DNA from: DAITQM01 sp039794245
GTDB lineage: Bacteria > Pseudomonadota > Gammaproteobacteria > Xanthomonadales > Wenzhouxiangellaceae
Assembly (NCBI GenBank): GCA_039794245.1
Contig: JBDIVS010000003.1
Coordinates: 1-64,000, forward strand
Direction: 5' to 3'
Length of the DNA: 64,000 nucleotides
Shown here: positions 1 through 7,056 of the stretch, piece after piece
Numbering within the stretch: the first letter of the stretch is position 1
Layout of the letters: each line of letters starts with the position of its first letter
Made by a program: the position numbers and the translations under genes
The notes under the pieces: model-generated
Databases searched by the model: none
The model's input: only the letters and a program-made list of their open reading frames with translations
Told to the model about the DNA's origin: nothing

Positions 1-2
1 AT

Positions 3-398
3 GCAGCCGAGGCCAGGCCCGAGACCTTACAGGCGCCCCTGGCACCGCTCGCCGGCCCGGCGCCGGACGACGCCTTGCCGTGCACTACCGGCGAGTACCT
101 GACGCTGGCGGCGTGGACGGGCGAGCAAATCCGCAAGGAGGCGAAGCCAGAATCGGCCGAGGGAGAAAACAGCCCCGCTGACACCACCGCCGAGGACGTT
201 GCTCGGCAAACCGCCCGGGTACTGCGCCGGGTGCATCTGAACGGCCGCCAGTGGCTGTGGCAGGTCAAAGGCGTCAACAGCCGCTACTGGCGGATGATCG
301 GGCACCTGGAGACCCTGAAGATCAAAGCCGAGGAACTGAAGCAGCGCTGGCTGAAAGGCCTGGGCAGCGCCCGGCGCGTGGCGCTAATGCAGACCTAG
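3..398 (+). CDS. C-terminal part of a Y1 (IS200-like / REP-associated) transposase, cut by window edge
   Basis: The reading frame is open from the first bases to a TAG at 396-398, so the gene starts left of the window. The visible 131 residues contain a stretch like 'EYLTLAAWTGEQIRKE' and a C-terminal 'ELKQRWLKGLGSA'. These match the tail of the roughly 330-residue Y1 transposase family whose tail reads as YLELVDWTGR...RWLxG. The catalytic HUH and tyrosine motifs of that family lie upstream and cannot be seen. The middle is divergent: a charged insert replaces the usual DKRGAI segment. Such enzymes cut single strands at hairpins, and a strong palindrome (563-601) and a repeat array (618-769) follow directly. 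The assignment rests on pattern memory of the C-terminal region only. Confidence 0.55.
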   Translation, partial: AAEARPETLQAPLAPLAGPAPDDALPCTTGEYLTLAAWTGEQIRKEAKPESAEGENSPADTTAEDVARQTARVLRRVHLNGRQWLWQVKGVNSRYWRMIGHLETLKIKAEELKQRWLKGLGSARRVALMQT

Positions 399-562
399 CG
401 GCCGGCGGCGGTCGCTTCAACAAAATTACCCCAAACAATGACCCAGGATAGCCCTGATCGGGCGGACGGGGCTACCTGTACCACGGCAAAGCGGTAATGG
501 CAGGGCTACTTTCTCTCCGTCCACCCTTGTTTTCGCCCTGATTCGTGAGGAGAAACCGATAG

Positions 563-601
563 ATAACCAAGTCCGGCCAGCGAAATCGCTGGCTTGGTTA
601 T
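563..601. repeat. Palindrome downstream of transposase fragment
   Basis: Arms ATAACCAAG (563-571) and CTTGGTTAT (593-601) flank an inner hairpin CCAGCGA/TCGCTGG (577-583 and 586-592). A 5-base bulge (TCCGG) lies on one side only. It is a strong foldback next to a Y1 transposase gene end, as expected for a REP-like substrate. It is too short and too regular for a normal attC site. Confidence 0.6.
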
Positions 602-617
602 GGATAGGGCTTGACCA

Positions 618-769
618 TGACTGTCCTTGAATCTTCCTGACTGTCCTTGAATCTCCCCTTGAATCCCTGACTGTCCTTGAATCTCCCTTGAATCCCTGAC
701 TGTCCTTGAATCTCGTCCTTGAATCTCCCTTGAATCTCCCCTTGAATCTCTGACTGTCCTTGAATCTCC
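618..769. repeat. Degenerate tandem array of TTGAATC-type units
   Basis: The core TTGAATC occurs ten times in about 150 bases. In five places it is preceded by TGACTGTCC, giving the longer unit TGACTGTCCTTGAATCTC. Spacing alternates between short (about 10-12) and longer (about 16-18) units. There are no unique spacers, so it is not a CRISPR array. The array runs into the 5' end of the next ORF, whose first codons are repeat-derived. All ORFs through it are repetitive and are not considered genes. Confidence 0.85.
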
Positions 770-1179
770 TGCCGTTTGACTTGCGGCACATGCGGTGCGT
801 GACGTACCGGCATGACCCAGCCGGCCTGCGTAAACTGCGCGTCGACCTCGAGCGAGCCCTACTCTCGGATGCGGGGACTGAGTACCGATTCGTCGCCGAG
901 GAAGGTCGCCCGTTCGAGTTTCGCGAGCGCCTTAGCGGCAAGAATCGGAACTTCTACCGATTCACCCTCGACCAACTCCATGTGGGTAGAGGCACCGTGA
1001 AGTGCGCGCTCATTGTTCACCGAGAATCTCTCGATGAGGGTAACGCCACCCTGAAACCTGACTATTGCTATGTCGAGATCGGAAAAACTGCTCGTATCCA
1101 GCCGACTCACTGGCAGCTCAGGCTAGACCGAACCGAAGACGCGCGAGCCTACTTCACAGTGTGCCGTGTCGAGGCATAA
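760..1179 (+). pseudogene. 5'-truncated cassette ORF of unknown function
   Basis: The frame encodes about 139 residues ending at TAA 1177-1179, but its only start is a TTG inside the tandem repeat array. The first recognisable protein sequence, 'PFDLRHMRCVTYRHD', begins immediately after the repeat. In many nucleotide-sensing or TIR-like defence proteins a 'PFDL..xRxxxY' segment sits well inside the chain, so the N-terminal part was probably lost when the repeats expanded or inserted. I cannot name the remaining domain. The stop codon lies within the following attC site, as in a normal integron cassette. It could still be translated as a short protein from an internal ATG at 790. Function is unknown. 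Confidence 0.5.
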
Positions 1180-1233
1180 CAACAGCATGCACCGGACGGC
1201 GCTGCGCGCCGCCGCTGATGCTGAGCGTTAGCC
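1174..1233 (+). other. attC-like recombination site 1
   Basis: Left core GCATAAC (1174-1180) and right core GTTAGCC (1227-1233) bracket paired segments CAGCAT/ATGCTG and an inner CGGCG/CGCCG. The site overlaps the stop codon of the preceding ORF. The right core departs from GTTRRRY at one base, so this is the weakest of the three sites. Confidence 0.6.
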
Positions 1234-1246
1234 ATCAGGGAGATGT

Positions 1247-2074
1247 ATGGACCTCGTTAATCCCCCCGAACGCTTCTGGCACTACTCTGTCCGGATAACC
1301 GGTTCAAAAAGCATTTCAGTGGCAAATGATCTCACGTTCGACGAGTTGCACCGCACTGTCGTAGCTCCATGGCTTGCTGGCCGGCCCTTCGTCATTTCTG
1401 GAACTATCGTGCGGTCCTCCGATCAAGTGGCAGAGATAAGAATCGCGCACACAGATAGGCCAAAGGAGTACTACGCAGAGGCACACAATCAGAGCATGGA
1501 AGCCAGTGGTATCACCGACCTCGCTACGGATCGAAGGTTGCTACCGCTATCGAATGGCACTGACGTTACGTTAGAGCTTCTATTCTCAGGCGCAGAGTCC
1601 GCCGCACCTGAACCAGATGCGGCGCTAGTTGAGCAGTTGTGTCGCCGGCTTCCGCAAGCGGCGAGAATCCTCGGCACGCGGTCACGTAAAGGGAAGGCGC
1701 CCTACGAAATTAACGATGAATATGACGTGCAAGATCTATTGCACGCGATGATTCGTGGCTACCTCAAATATTCCGTCCAAGAAGACCCATTGCCGAAAGT
1801 TGCGGGGGCAAAGTCGGGAAGAGCGGACATCTCGGTAGAGGAGCTTGGCTGCCTAATCGAACTCAAGTACGCGCACGGCCCGGAAGACCAAAAGCGCTTA
1901 TTTGAAGAGTACTCGCAAGACTTGGTCCTCTACACGCAGTGGGCACCCCTCAAGTCGTTAATTTATGTTGTCTATAACTCCGCAGACCTTCGTGATCCTG
2001 AGGCTTTCGATAAGCTGTCCTCAGAGCAAGAGATCAACGGAAAGCGGTTTGCGGTCAAAGTGGTGTTGGCATGA
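1247..2074 (+). CDS. PD-(D/E)XK nuclease of the DpnII/MboI type, cassette-borne
   Basis: The 275-residue protein has an N-terminal region of about 150 residues I do not recognise and a C-terminal nuclease-like domain. The domain begins with 'EYDVQDLLHAMIR' (158-170), which matches the helix opening DpnII/MboI-type REase domains (x-DVQDLLHAL). It continues with 'GRADISVEELGCLIELKYA' (191-209), where D194 and E205-x-K207 fit the catalytic PD...ExK triad. No methyltransferase lies beside it, so it is not a complete restriction-modification system. It may be an orphan nuclease effector whose N-terminal region supplies sensing. The ORF starts 13 bases after attC site 1 and ends 2 bases before attC site 2, the tight packing of an integron cassette. 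Its codon use is less GC-biased than the housekeeping genes to the right, consistent with transfer. Confidence 0.7.
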   Translation: MDLVNPPERFWHYSVRITGSKSISVANDLTFDELHRTVVAPWLAGRPFVISGTIVRSSDQVAEIRIAHTDRPKEYYAEAHNQSMEASGITDLATDRRLLPLSNGTDVTLELLFSGAESAAPEPDAALVEQLCRRLPQAARILGTRSRKGKAPYEINDEYDVQDLLHAMIRGYLKYSVQEDPLPKVAGAKSGRADISVEELGCLIELKYAHGPEDQKRLFEEYSQDLVLYTQWAPLKSLIYVVYNSADLRDPEAFDKLSSEQEINGKRFAVKVVLA

Positions 2075-2075
2075 T

Positions 2076-2153
2076 AGCTAACCATCGGTTCCACCCGACG
2101 TCCCTGCCGTCGCTTCGCGTCGTCAGGGCCGCGGGTGAACCGGGGCGTTAGGC
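2076..2153 (+). other. attC recombination site 2
   Basis: Left core AGCTAAC (2076-2082) pairs with right core GTTAGGC (2147-2153, a perfect GTTRRRY). Inside, CGGTTCCACCCG pairs with CGGGTGAACCG with one extrahelical base, and CCCTG pairs with CAGGG around a variable loop. The paired arms with an unpaired base on one strand are the structural signature of attC. The site begins 1 base after the nuclease stop codon. Confidence 0.85.
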
Positions 2154-2165
2154 TATTGGTGAACA

Positions 2166-2882
2166 ATGCTTGAACACGCATTACTTTTCATCGCCGCATT
2201 TGCGGCTGCGGCCATCTCAGGTGCAGCGGGTTTTGGTGGCGCGCTATTGCTTCTTCCGCTTTTGGTAGCAACGGTGGGCGTGACACAAGCTGTCCCGTTG
2301 CTAACCATCGCACAACTTATCGGCAATCTCTCACGCGCCGGGTTCGGTTTCACCCAAATTCGCTGGAAACCTGTCGGCTTGTTCCTGCTCGGTGCAATTC
2401 CGCTGACCATATTGGGCGCCCTCTCTTTTGTTCAGTTGCCGAAGGAGCTGGTTACACGCGCAATCGGAGCGGCCATTTTGGTGTTCGTGGCGCTGAAATA
2501 TTTCGGCCTTCTGAAAATTACTAGCAGGCGCGCTGTGCTCATCGGTGGCGGAGGCGTGGTTGGGTTTCTGTCCGGGCTAGTGGGCAGTGCCGGGCCGCTT
2601 GGAGCCGCCATTTTTCTTTCTCTCGGGTTGCCTCCTGTGGCCTATATCGCCAGTGAGGCCACTACCGCTCTCGCAATGCACGGTATAAAGACAGTGGTCT
2701 ACCAGAACTACATCGTGCTTGGTCGTGACTTCTGGTTTCTGGCCGCACTGATGGGAGTAGCAATGGTTCTCGGAACATGGTCGGCCAAACGTGTCATCAA
2801 GCGCATGCCTCGTGAAACATTTAAGCGGTTTGTAGCCATCTTGTTGGTGGCAATCGCGGGTTACATGGTGGTCCATGGCTAG
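2166..2882 (+). CDS. TauE/SafE-family membrane permease, cassette-borne
   Basis: The 238-residue protein consists of seven or eight hydrophobic stretches and opens with 'AAISGAAGFGGALLLLPLL'. This glycine-rich first helix is diagnostic of the TauE/SafE (DUF81) anion exporter family. A second copy of the motif, 'GFLSGLVGSAGPLGAAIF', lies near residues 133-150, in line with the family's internal duplication. Members export sulfite, sulfoacetate or related organic anions across the inner membrane; the substrate here is unknown. The gene starts 12 bases after attC site 2 and ends 15 bases before attC site 3, so it is the third cassette. Some members are named only 'sulfite exporter', and the specificity should not be trusted. 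Confidence 0.85.
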   Translation: MLEHALLFIAAFAAAAISGAAGFGGALLLLPLLVATVGVTQAVPLLTIAQLIGNLSRAGFGFTQIRWKPVGLFLLGAIPLTILGALSFVQLPKELVTRAIGAAILVFVALKYFGLLKITSRRAVLIGGGGVVGFLSGLVGSAGPLGAAIFLSLGLPPVAYIASEATTALAMHGIKTVVYQNYIVLGRDFWFLAALMGVAMVLGTWSAKRVIKRMPRETFKRFVAILLVAIAGYMVVHG

Positions 2883-2897
2883 CAAATGGCGCGTCTG

Positions 2898-2960
2898 GCC
2901 TAACGAATAAGGTTAGATCGCGTGAGCGAAGCGAACCGCGATCTTAACCGGTAGTTGAAC
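2898..2960 (+). other. attC recombination site 3
   Basis: Left core GCCTAAC (2898-2904) and right core GTTGAAC (2954-2960, fits GTTRRRY) flank arms GGTTAGATCGCG and CGCGATCTTAACC. The arms pair apart from one extrahelical base, around a short GAGCGAAGCGAAC loop region. It follows the TauE/SafE cassette. Confidence 0.8.
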
Positions 2961-2968
2961 AAGCCCTA

Positions 2969-2994
2969 CCTGCCGTAATGGCGGGGGGTTCTTT
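2969..2994 (+). terminator. Possible terminator at the end of the cassette cluster
   Basis: CCTGCC (2969-2974) can pair with GGCGGG (2980-2985, one G-U pair) around GTAAT, followed by GGGTTCTTT. The stem is short and the T-run impure, so the call is weak. Confidence 0.3.
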
Positions 2995-3006
2995 ATATAA
3001 GCAAAA

Positions 3007-3889
3007 GGGATCGGACCATTAATTCGGACCAGATTTTAGTATTTTGTACAGGTAACTGACGGCATCAGGATCATCACGGTGATTGAACCGAAACTCCATT
3101 TCGCGCATGAACAGCGGAAAATTGCGCTTGAAGCCACCGTGATACATCTTCAGCCGTCGTTTGGCAAAACCCCAGAAGTTCTCAATTCCGTTGATATGAG
3201 CTTTGCCGCCACCAAATGTCGATTCATGGGCGATGCGAACATGGTGAAAGCCTTCCACATCGAGCCGGTCATAGGCCCTGAAGCTGTCCGAGTACACCCA
3301 GGACTGCGGCTTCACGTGGGTCTTGATCGCGCCCTGAAGCGTGGGCTTGTCCAGCCGCTCGGGAAACACCACCCGAACCTCACCGGCGCGCTTCAGCAGC
3401 CCAAATACAGGGATTTTGCCGCCTGCGCCACGTCCCCGCTTGCCTTTACGGACACCGCCGAAGTACGACTCATCGACCTCGATTTCACCACAGAGCTGTT
3501 CCAGCGACCGCTCGCTTTCCGCCGCGATGGCTTCCCTAAGCCGCGTGTAGTAACGCTGCACCGTCTTGCGGTTGAGCCCCAGGTCACGGGCGACCCGCTC
3601 GGCCGGGACCATCAGCCAGAACAAGCGCACGGTCTCCTTGATCATCTTCGCCTGGAGCCGGGCCTTGCGGGCCCGGGGCGTAAACCGATGGCGACACGCT
3701 TTGCAACGACGTCGCCCGTCGGCCAGCTGGTAACTCTGCCGCGCACCACACTGAGGACACTCGATATGATGGCGCAAAATCTGTGTCGTTTTTTGGGAGC
3801 CTGTTTTTCGACAGCGTTCAGGCCGCCGATACCCTGTGTTTTCCATAGTCGGACCATCTTAGCTCGGTCCGAATAACTGGTCTAATCCC
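3007..3889 (-). mobile_element. Complete IS1595-family insertion sequence (883 bp)
   Basis: The element is bounded by inverted ends, left GGGATCGGACCATTAATTCG and right (read inward) GGGATTAGACCAGTTATTCG. They match at 20 of 24 positions when extended to GGACC. Both ends are flanked by the identical 8-bp duplication AAGCAAAA (2999-3006 and 3890-3897). An 8-bp target duplication and GG-initial ends are usual for the IS1595 family. It carries a single intact transposase gene. The element inserted about 45 bases right of attC site 3. The perfect duplication suggests a fairly recent insertion. Confidence 0.92.
3019..3846 (-). CDS. IS1595-family (ISXO2-like) transposase
   Basis: The 275-residue enzyme starts with a zinc ribbon (C30-x2-C33 and C48-x2-C51, 'CPQCG...CKAC') that binds DNA, followed by a helix-turn-helix ('VARDLGLNRKTVQRYY', 85-100). 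The DDE-type catalytic core has 'EVDESYFGG' (first Asp at 125), 'WVYSDSFRAY' (Asp at 187) and 'HINGIENFWGFAKRRLK' (the N/E position near 219-222). This order is typical of ISXO2-like IS1595 transposases. The frame is intact and the usual length for the family, and the gene fills almost the whole element, so it is probably active. It moves its own element by cut-and-paste or a copy intermediate; the family mechanism is not resolved here. Confidence 0.93.
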   Translation of the reverse strand: MENTGYRRPERCRKTGSQKTTQILRHHIECPQCGARQSYQLADGRRRCKACRHRFTPRARKARLQAKMIKETVRLFWLMVPAERVARDLGLNRKTVQRYYTRLREAIAAESERSLEQLCGEIEVDESYFGGVRKGKRGRGAGGKIPVFGLLKRAGEVRVVFPERLDKPTLQGAIKTHVKPQSWVYSDSFRAYDRLDVEGFHHVRIAHESTFGGGKAHINGIENFWGFAKRRLKMYHGGFKRNFPLFMREMEFRFNHRDDPDAVSYLYKILKSGPN

Positions 3890-4077
3890 AAGCAAAAAAA
3901 TCGGCTCGTGTTTCACCCGGACGCCGATTGGGCCGGTGCGGTGTGTTTTTCCAGGACGAGCGCGGCCGTTGGCTTGTCGCCAAGCCAGCGGAATCAGGCC
4001 GGTTGTCGCATAGTCGTTCGGTATCCTCCGTGTCGGGTGGGCCTTTGTGAGAGAAATGTATTTGCAGTTGAAAACGT

Positions 4078-4121
4078 GGATTCCGGATCGCGCCCGCTGT
4101 CGCGGGCGCGTCCGGAATGAC
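4078..4121. repeat. Palindromic GTCATTCCGG / GGAATCC-type repeat
   Basis: TTCCGGATCGCGCCCGC (4081-4097) pairs with GCGGGCGCGTCCGGAA (4102-4117) with one bulged T and a TGTC loop. It lies 16 bases past the FHA gene stop and could stabilise or end its transcript, but no T-run follows. Palindromes with GTCATTCC at one end and GGAATCC at the other are common dispersed repeats in proteobacteria. The rest of 3898-4136 shows no gene I can support. Confidence 0.6.
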
Positions 4122-4136
4122 AATGAGTACCTCTCC

Positions 4137-5141
4137 TCACTCCGCCTTGCCGTTCGATTTATCGCGCTCGGCCAGCGCTTTTTGCCGGTCTTCTTCCACC
4201 TGCCGGTAGAGCCCGGCGCCGGCGGCGATGAAATCGCCGGCCGGCACCGGTTCGCGCCACAGGAACACCGGCGGCAGCAGCGCCCTGTCGGCATCGACGG
4301 TCGGCCGGGTAAACTCCTTCAACGCGTCCTGATACAACAGGTTGATGCTGACGAAAATCACGATCAACCCGAGGCTGGCCAGCGTCCGCCTTTTGAGCGA
4401 CAGGTGAAAAGCAAGATATAAGATACTCCAGAAATAAAGCCACAGCACCAGATAGCCGTTGATCTGCTCCCAGACAGCGATAAAACGGTCGGCGCCGGAC
4501 GCAGTGTTGAACCTGACGATATGGACCGCCAGAACGAGCGCCTCGGAGGCGAAAAACACCAGGATCAAAAGCCCGATGTGCGACAGGAAATTTCCGCCGC
4601 GGCGGAACAGCACCGAGAGCAGGTAAACTAACAGCGCCAGACCGATGTAACTCAAGGCGACCTGGAGATTGCTGCCTAATATCGCACTCCATTTGATTTC
4701 GCCAGTGGTGGTGTGATAGACCGTCAGGCCCTTCAGGGCGAAATAACCCACCACCAGCGTAAACAGCACCGGCAGGTGGCCGAGGGCGAGGAGAAACACC
4801 TCGCTTAACCGCACCTTGACGGTAGGCGGCAGCGGGTGGTTGCCGAACAGGATCCGGATCTTGTTGCGGCCGAGCAGAAACACGTCGCCGCTCTTGATCT
4901 GCTGGCGGGTGATGTGTTTGCGGCTGCGCGGCTTTTTGATGCCGTTCAGACTGTGATTGTCGCTCAACCACCAGCGCCCTTCATTGTCGCACGACAAAAA
5001 GGCGTGCAGCTTGTCGACGTGCTCGTCGGTCAGGATCAGGTCGTTGCTGTAGGCGCGGCCGATGCGGATGACGTTCTGGTTGAATTTCTGGCGATCCAGG
5101 ATATTGTTGGTCGTCCCCAGTTGTTCGATGATCACTTCCAT
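4137..5141 (-). CDS. FHA-domain membrane protein
   Basis: Residues 1-90 form a forkhead-associated domain: 'VIRIGRAYSNDLIL' gives the Gly-Arg pair, followed by 'VDKLHAFLSC' (the S/T-H position) and 'DNHSLNGIKKP' (the N-G strand). FHA domains bind phosphothreonine peptides. The rest has about five hydrophobic helices, starting near 'VFLLALGHLPVLFTLVVGYF', and a cytoplasmic tail, so the protein probably sits in the inner membrane with the FHA domain inside the cell. I chose the ATG at 5141, because the MEVIIEQLG start places the FHA domain at the N-terminus. A start at 5162 is possible. It overlaps the end of the protease gene upstream by 10 bases, so the two are co-translated. No kinase gene is in the window; its phospho-partner is unknown. 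Confidence 0.85.
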   Translation of the reverse strand: MEVIIEQLGTTNNILDRQKFNQNVIRIGRAYSNDLILTDEHVDKLHAFLSCDNEGRWWLSDNHSLNGIKKPRSRKHITRQQIKSGDVFLLGRNKIRILFGNHPLPPTVKVRLSEVFLLALGHLPVLFTLVVGYFALKGLTVYHTTTGEIKWSAILGSNLQVALSYIGLALLVYLLSVLFRRGGNFLSHIGLLILVFFASEALVLAVHIVRFNTASGADRFIAVWEQINGYLVLWLYFWSILYLAFHLSLKRRTLASLGLIVIFVSINLLYQDALKEFTRPTVDADRALLPPVFLWREPVPAGDFIAAGAGLYRQVEEDRQKALAERDKSNGKAE

Positions 5142-6430
5142 CGCACCGCTCCGATGAAGCATTCATGAAAGGCTTCCGCCTTGTCGCGTGGTACGCCGGC
5201 CAGCGTGTAGTGCAGGAAGACGCCCTCCGGCCGGTCGAGCAGGCTCTTGGCCGAGAACAGCACGTCGTACAAGCCGGCGTAATCGAGATATTCTCGGACG
5301 CACAACGTGGTCTTGAACGGCACGTCACCGAGATTGTCGTAGCGGACGATGTCTTCGCGGCAGCGGAAACGGGTCAGATCCTTTTTGCCGCCCTGATTGG
5401 CGGGGAAAAAACCGATATCTTCGAACATGCGGTAGAACTGGAAGCGGTTGTATCGATCGCTTTCGTACCAGCCGAAGTCGATTTCGATCATCCCGCTGTC
5501 CAATTGCCGCGACAGAAAGATACGATCGTTGACGCCGCAGTCGGAGGTGTGGGCGCGATAGCGGACTTCGTCGTCGTCCTCGGATGTGCCACCGCTGCAA
5601 TCGACGTAGGGGCGGACGGCGGTCGGAATCATAAGCGGCCCGAACTCGCTGCCGCTCCAGTCGCCGGCCATGAGATCGTCGAGCAGGCCGCCTTGATGCG
5701 CCCTGAGATCGGCGACGATGCGCGCCTGCCATGCCGCGGGATCGGAGGGCGCGGGCTCGTCGCGAGGCCCGGCGAGCAGGGCTGCGAGGTATTCTACCGG
5801 GACCAGAAAACTGACCGAGTTGACGGTGCCGGCAACATTGACGCCGATCACTTCGCCTGAGGCGTTGACCGCCGGCCCGCCGCTCATCCCGGGATTCAAC
5901 GCCCCGGTGAAATGGATGTGCCGGCGGTATTGTTTTTCGATCAGGCCGTTGTAGGTGCCCGGTACGATGCTGATACCGATGTCGTAGGGATTACCCATCG
6001 CCAGCACCGGGGCGCCCTGGGCCGGCTGCTTGGCGGCCAGCGTGAACTGCCAGGCGGCCGGCGGCAGCGCATGACTGTCGGTGGCACGGACCAGGGCTAG
6101 ATCGTGGATCACGTCCAGTGCAATGATTTCCAGATCGCCACCGCCTTCATCGCCGGATTTGAAACGCAGCACGAAGCGCTCGGGATCCAGCACGTATTCG
6201 GAAACAACGTGATAATTGGTGGCGAACAGGCCCGCCCCGGCATCCACCACGAAGCCGCTGCCGATCACGTTTTTATTGCCGCTCGTCCGGTCGGCCACCT
6301 CGATCACGACCAGGCCCGATTTCTGGCGGGCGAACAAGGCACTGTTCTGGTCGCCGTTCTGCCCGGCCGCGGCGGCGGCGAGCGCGATGAACAGCAGCGC
6401 CGTTACGCCGTGGAGAATGCGATACATCAT
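5132..6430 (-). CDS. Secreted trypsin-like serine protease (S1C) with unknown C-terminal domain
   Basis: The 432-residue protein has an N-terminal signal peptide (residues 1-23, ending AAAAAGQ), then a trypsin-fold domain (about 30-220). The catalytic triad is His74 ('TNYHVV'), Asp110 ('HDLALV') and Ser183 ('GMSGGPA'), as in DegP/HtrA relatives. There is no PDZ domain; residues 225-432 are of a type I do not recognise, with several cysteines. It should act in the periplasm or at the membrane surface. The next gene, an FHA membrane protein, overlaps it. The pair suggests a unit in which phospho-dependent sensing inside the cell and proteolysis outside are linked, but that is inference. Confidence 0.85.
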   Translation of the reverse strand: MMYRILHGVTALLFIALAAAAAGQNGDQNSALFARQKSGLVVIEVADRTSGNKNVIGSGFVVDAGAGLFATNYHVVSEYVLDPERFVLRFKSGDEGGGDLEIIALDVIHDLALVRATDSHALPPAAWQFTLAAKQPAQGAPVLAMGNPYDIGISIVPGTYNGLIEKQYRRHIHFTGALNPGMSGGPAVNASGEVIGVNVAGTVNSVSFLVPVEYLAALLAGPRDEPAPSDPAAWQARIVADLRAHQGGLLDDLMAGDWSGSEFGPLMIPTAVRPYVDCSGGTSEDDDEVRYRAHTSDCGVNDRIFLSRQLDSGMIEIDFGWYESDRYNRFQFYRMFEDIGFFPANQGGKKDLTRFRCREDIVRYDNLGDVPFKTTLCVREYLDYAGLYDVLFSAKSLLDRPEGVFLHYTLAGVPRDKAEAFHECFIGAVRWK

Positions 6431-6466
6431 GATTCAGCGTTTCCTTGAAACTCGGCCGGGCGGCGC

Positions 6467-6898
6467 TCAGTGGGCGAAAATCCGTTCGTCATCCCGGAAA
6501 GCCTTGAATTCCAGCGCGTTGCCCGAAGGATCGAGGATAAAGCAGGTCGCTTGCTCACCCAACTCGCCGGCGAACCGGACGGTCGGTTCGATCAGCCATT
6601 CGACCGCGGCGCGGCTGAGGCGGGCCGCCAGGTCCTGCCAGTCGTCCCAGGCGAGGATCACGCCGAAATGGCGGGCCGGGACCGGCTGCCGATCGATGGT
6701 GTTGGTCGGCGCAGGTTCGGGGATGGCATCGACCAGGTGGGCCGAAATCTGGTGGCCGAAAAAGTCGAAATCGGCCCAGCGCTCGGCCCGCCGGCCGGGG
6801 GTGCAGCCGAGCACGCCAGTATAGAAAGTGTGCGCGGCCTCGAGGTCGTGCACCGGAAACGCGAGATGGAAAGGGCGCAATAGGGCGTTCGGGTTCAT
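6467..6898 (-). CDS. VOC-superfamily (glyoxalase-fold) protein
   Basis: The 143-residue product begins with 'FHLAFPVHDLEAAHTFYTGVLGC', the first beta-alpha-beta unit of a vicinal-oxygen-chelate domain. A second unit carries 'ARHFGVILAWDDW' and ends with 'SGNALEFKAF'. The two His and the Glu in these motifs are plausible metal ligands. The family includes lyases, dioxygenases and resistance proteins, and the substrate cannot be read from sequence. The start at 6898 is chosen because the fold begins six residues in; longer readings add a non-homologous leader that overlaps the divergent fadD region. It stands alone, 37 bases from the protease gene. Confidence 0.85.
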   Translation of the reverse strand: MNPNALLRPFHLAFPVHDLEAAHTFYTGVLGCTPGRRAERWADFDFFGHQISAHLVDAIPEPAPTNTIDRQPVPARHFGVILAWDDWQDLAARLSRAAVEWLIEPTVRFAGELGEQATCFILDPSGNALEFKAFRDDERIFAH

Positions 6899-7056
6899 GG
6901 TCCGGTTATGGCGGAAGACGCCGGGCATTGTAACAGCCCGCTGCCGCCGCGGATGCCGTTGCTTGTCAGCCGCGACGGAATATGACAAGCTACCGGCAAG
7001 CGCTGGCAGGAGGCAGCGGCAGCGCCGAAATAACCTGTTTCTCGGGGAGATACCGG

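Larger units (their letters stand above)
760..2960 (+). mobile_element. Integron gene-cassette cluster (three attC-like sites, no integrase seen)
   Basis: Three ORFs on the same strand are each followed within 0-25 bases by an imperfect palindrome. The palindromes begin with a ..AAC core and end with a GTT... core (1174-1233, 2076-2153, 2898-2960). Cutting after the G of each right-hand core gives two complete cassettes, 1228-2147 (920 bp) and 2148-2954 (807 bp), and one cassette with a damaged left part. No tyrosine recombinase of the IntI type, attI site or Pc promoter is in the window. It is therefore a cluster of attC sites lacking an integrase (CALIN), unless the integrase lies left of position 1. 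Confidence 0.75.

Noticed and set aside
563..601. A fourth attC site
   Set aside because: At 39 bases it is shorter than known attC sites, its core bases fit poorly, and no cassette ORF ends just before it.
618..769. CRISPR array
   Set aside because: Units are too short (10-18 bases), contiguous and without unique spacers; no cas genes.
426..941. Repetitive ORF reading 'RFKDSQGFKGDSRT'-like units
   Set aside because: It is simply the translation of the TTGAATC tandem array and has no independent support.
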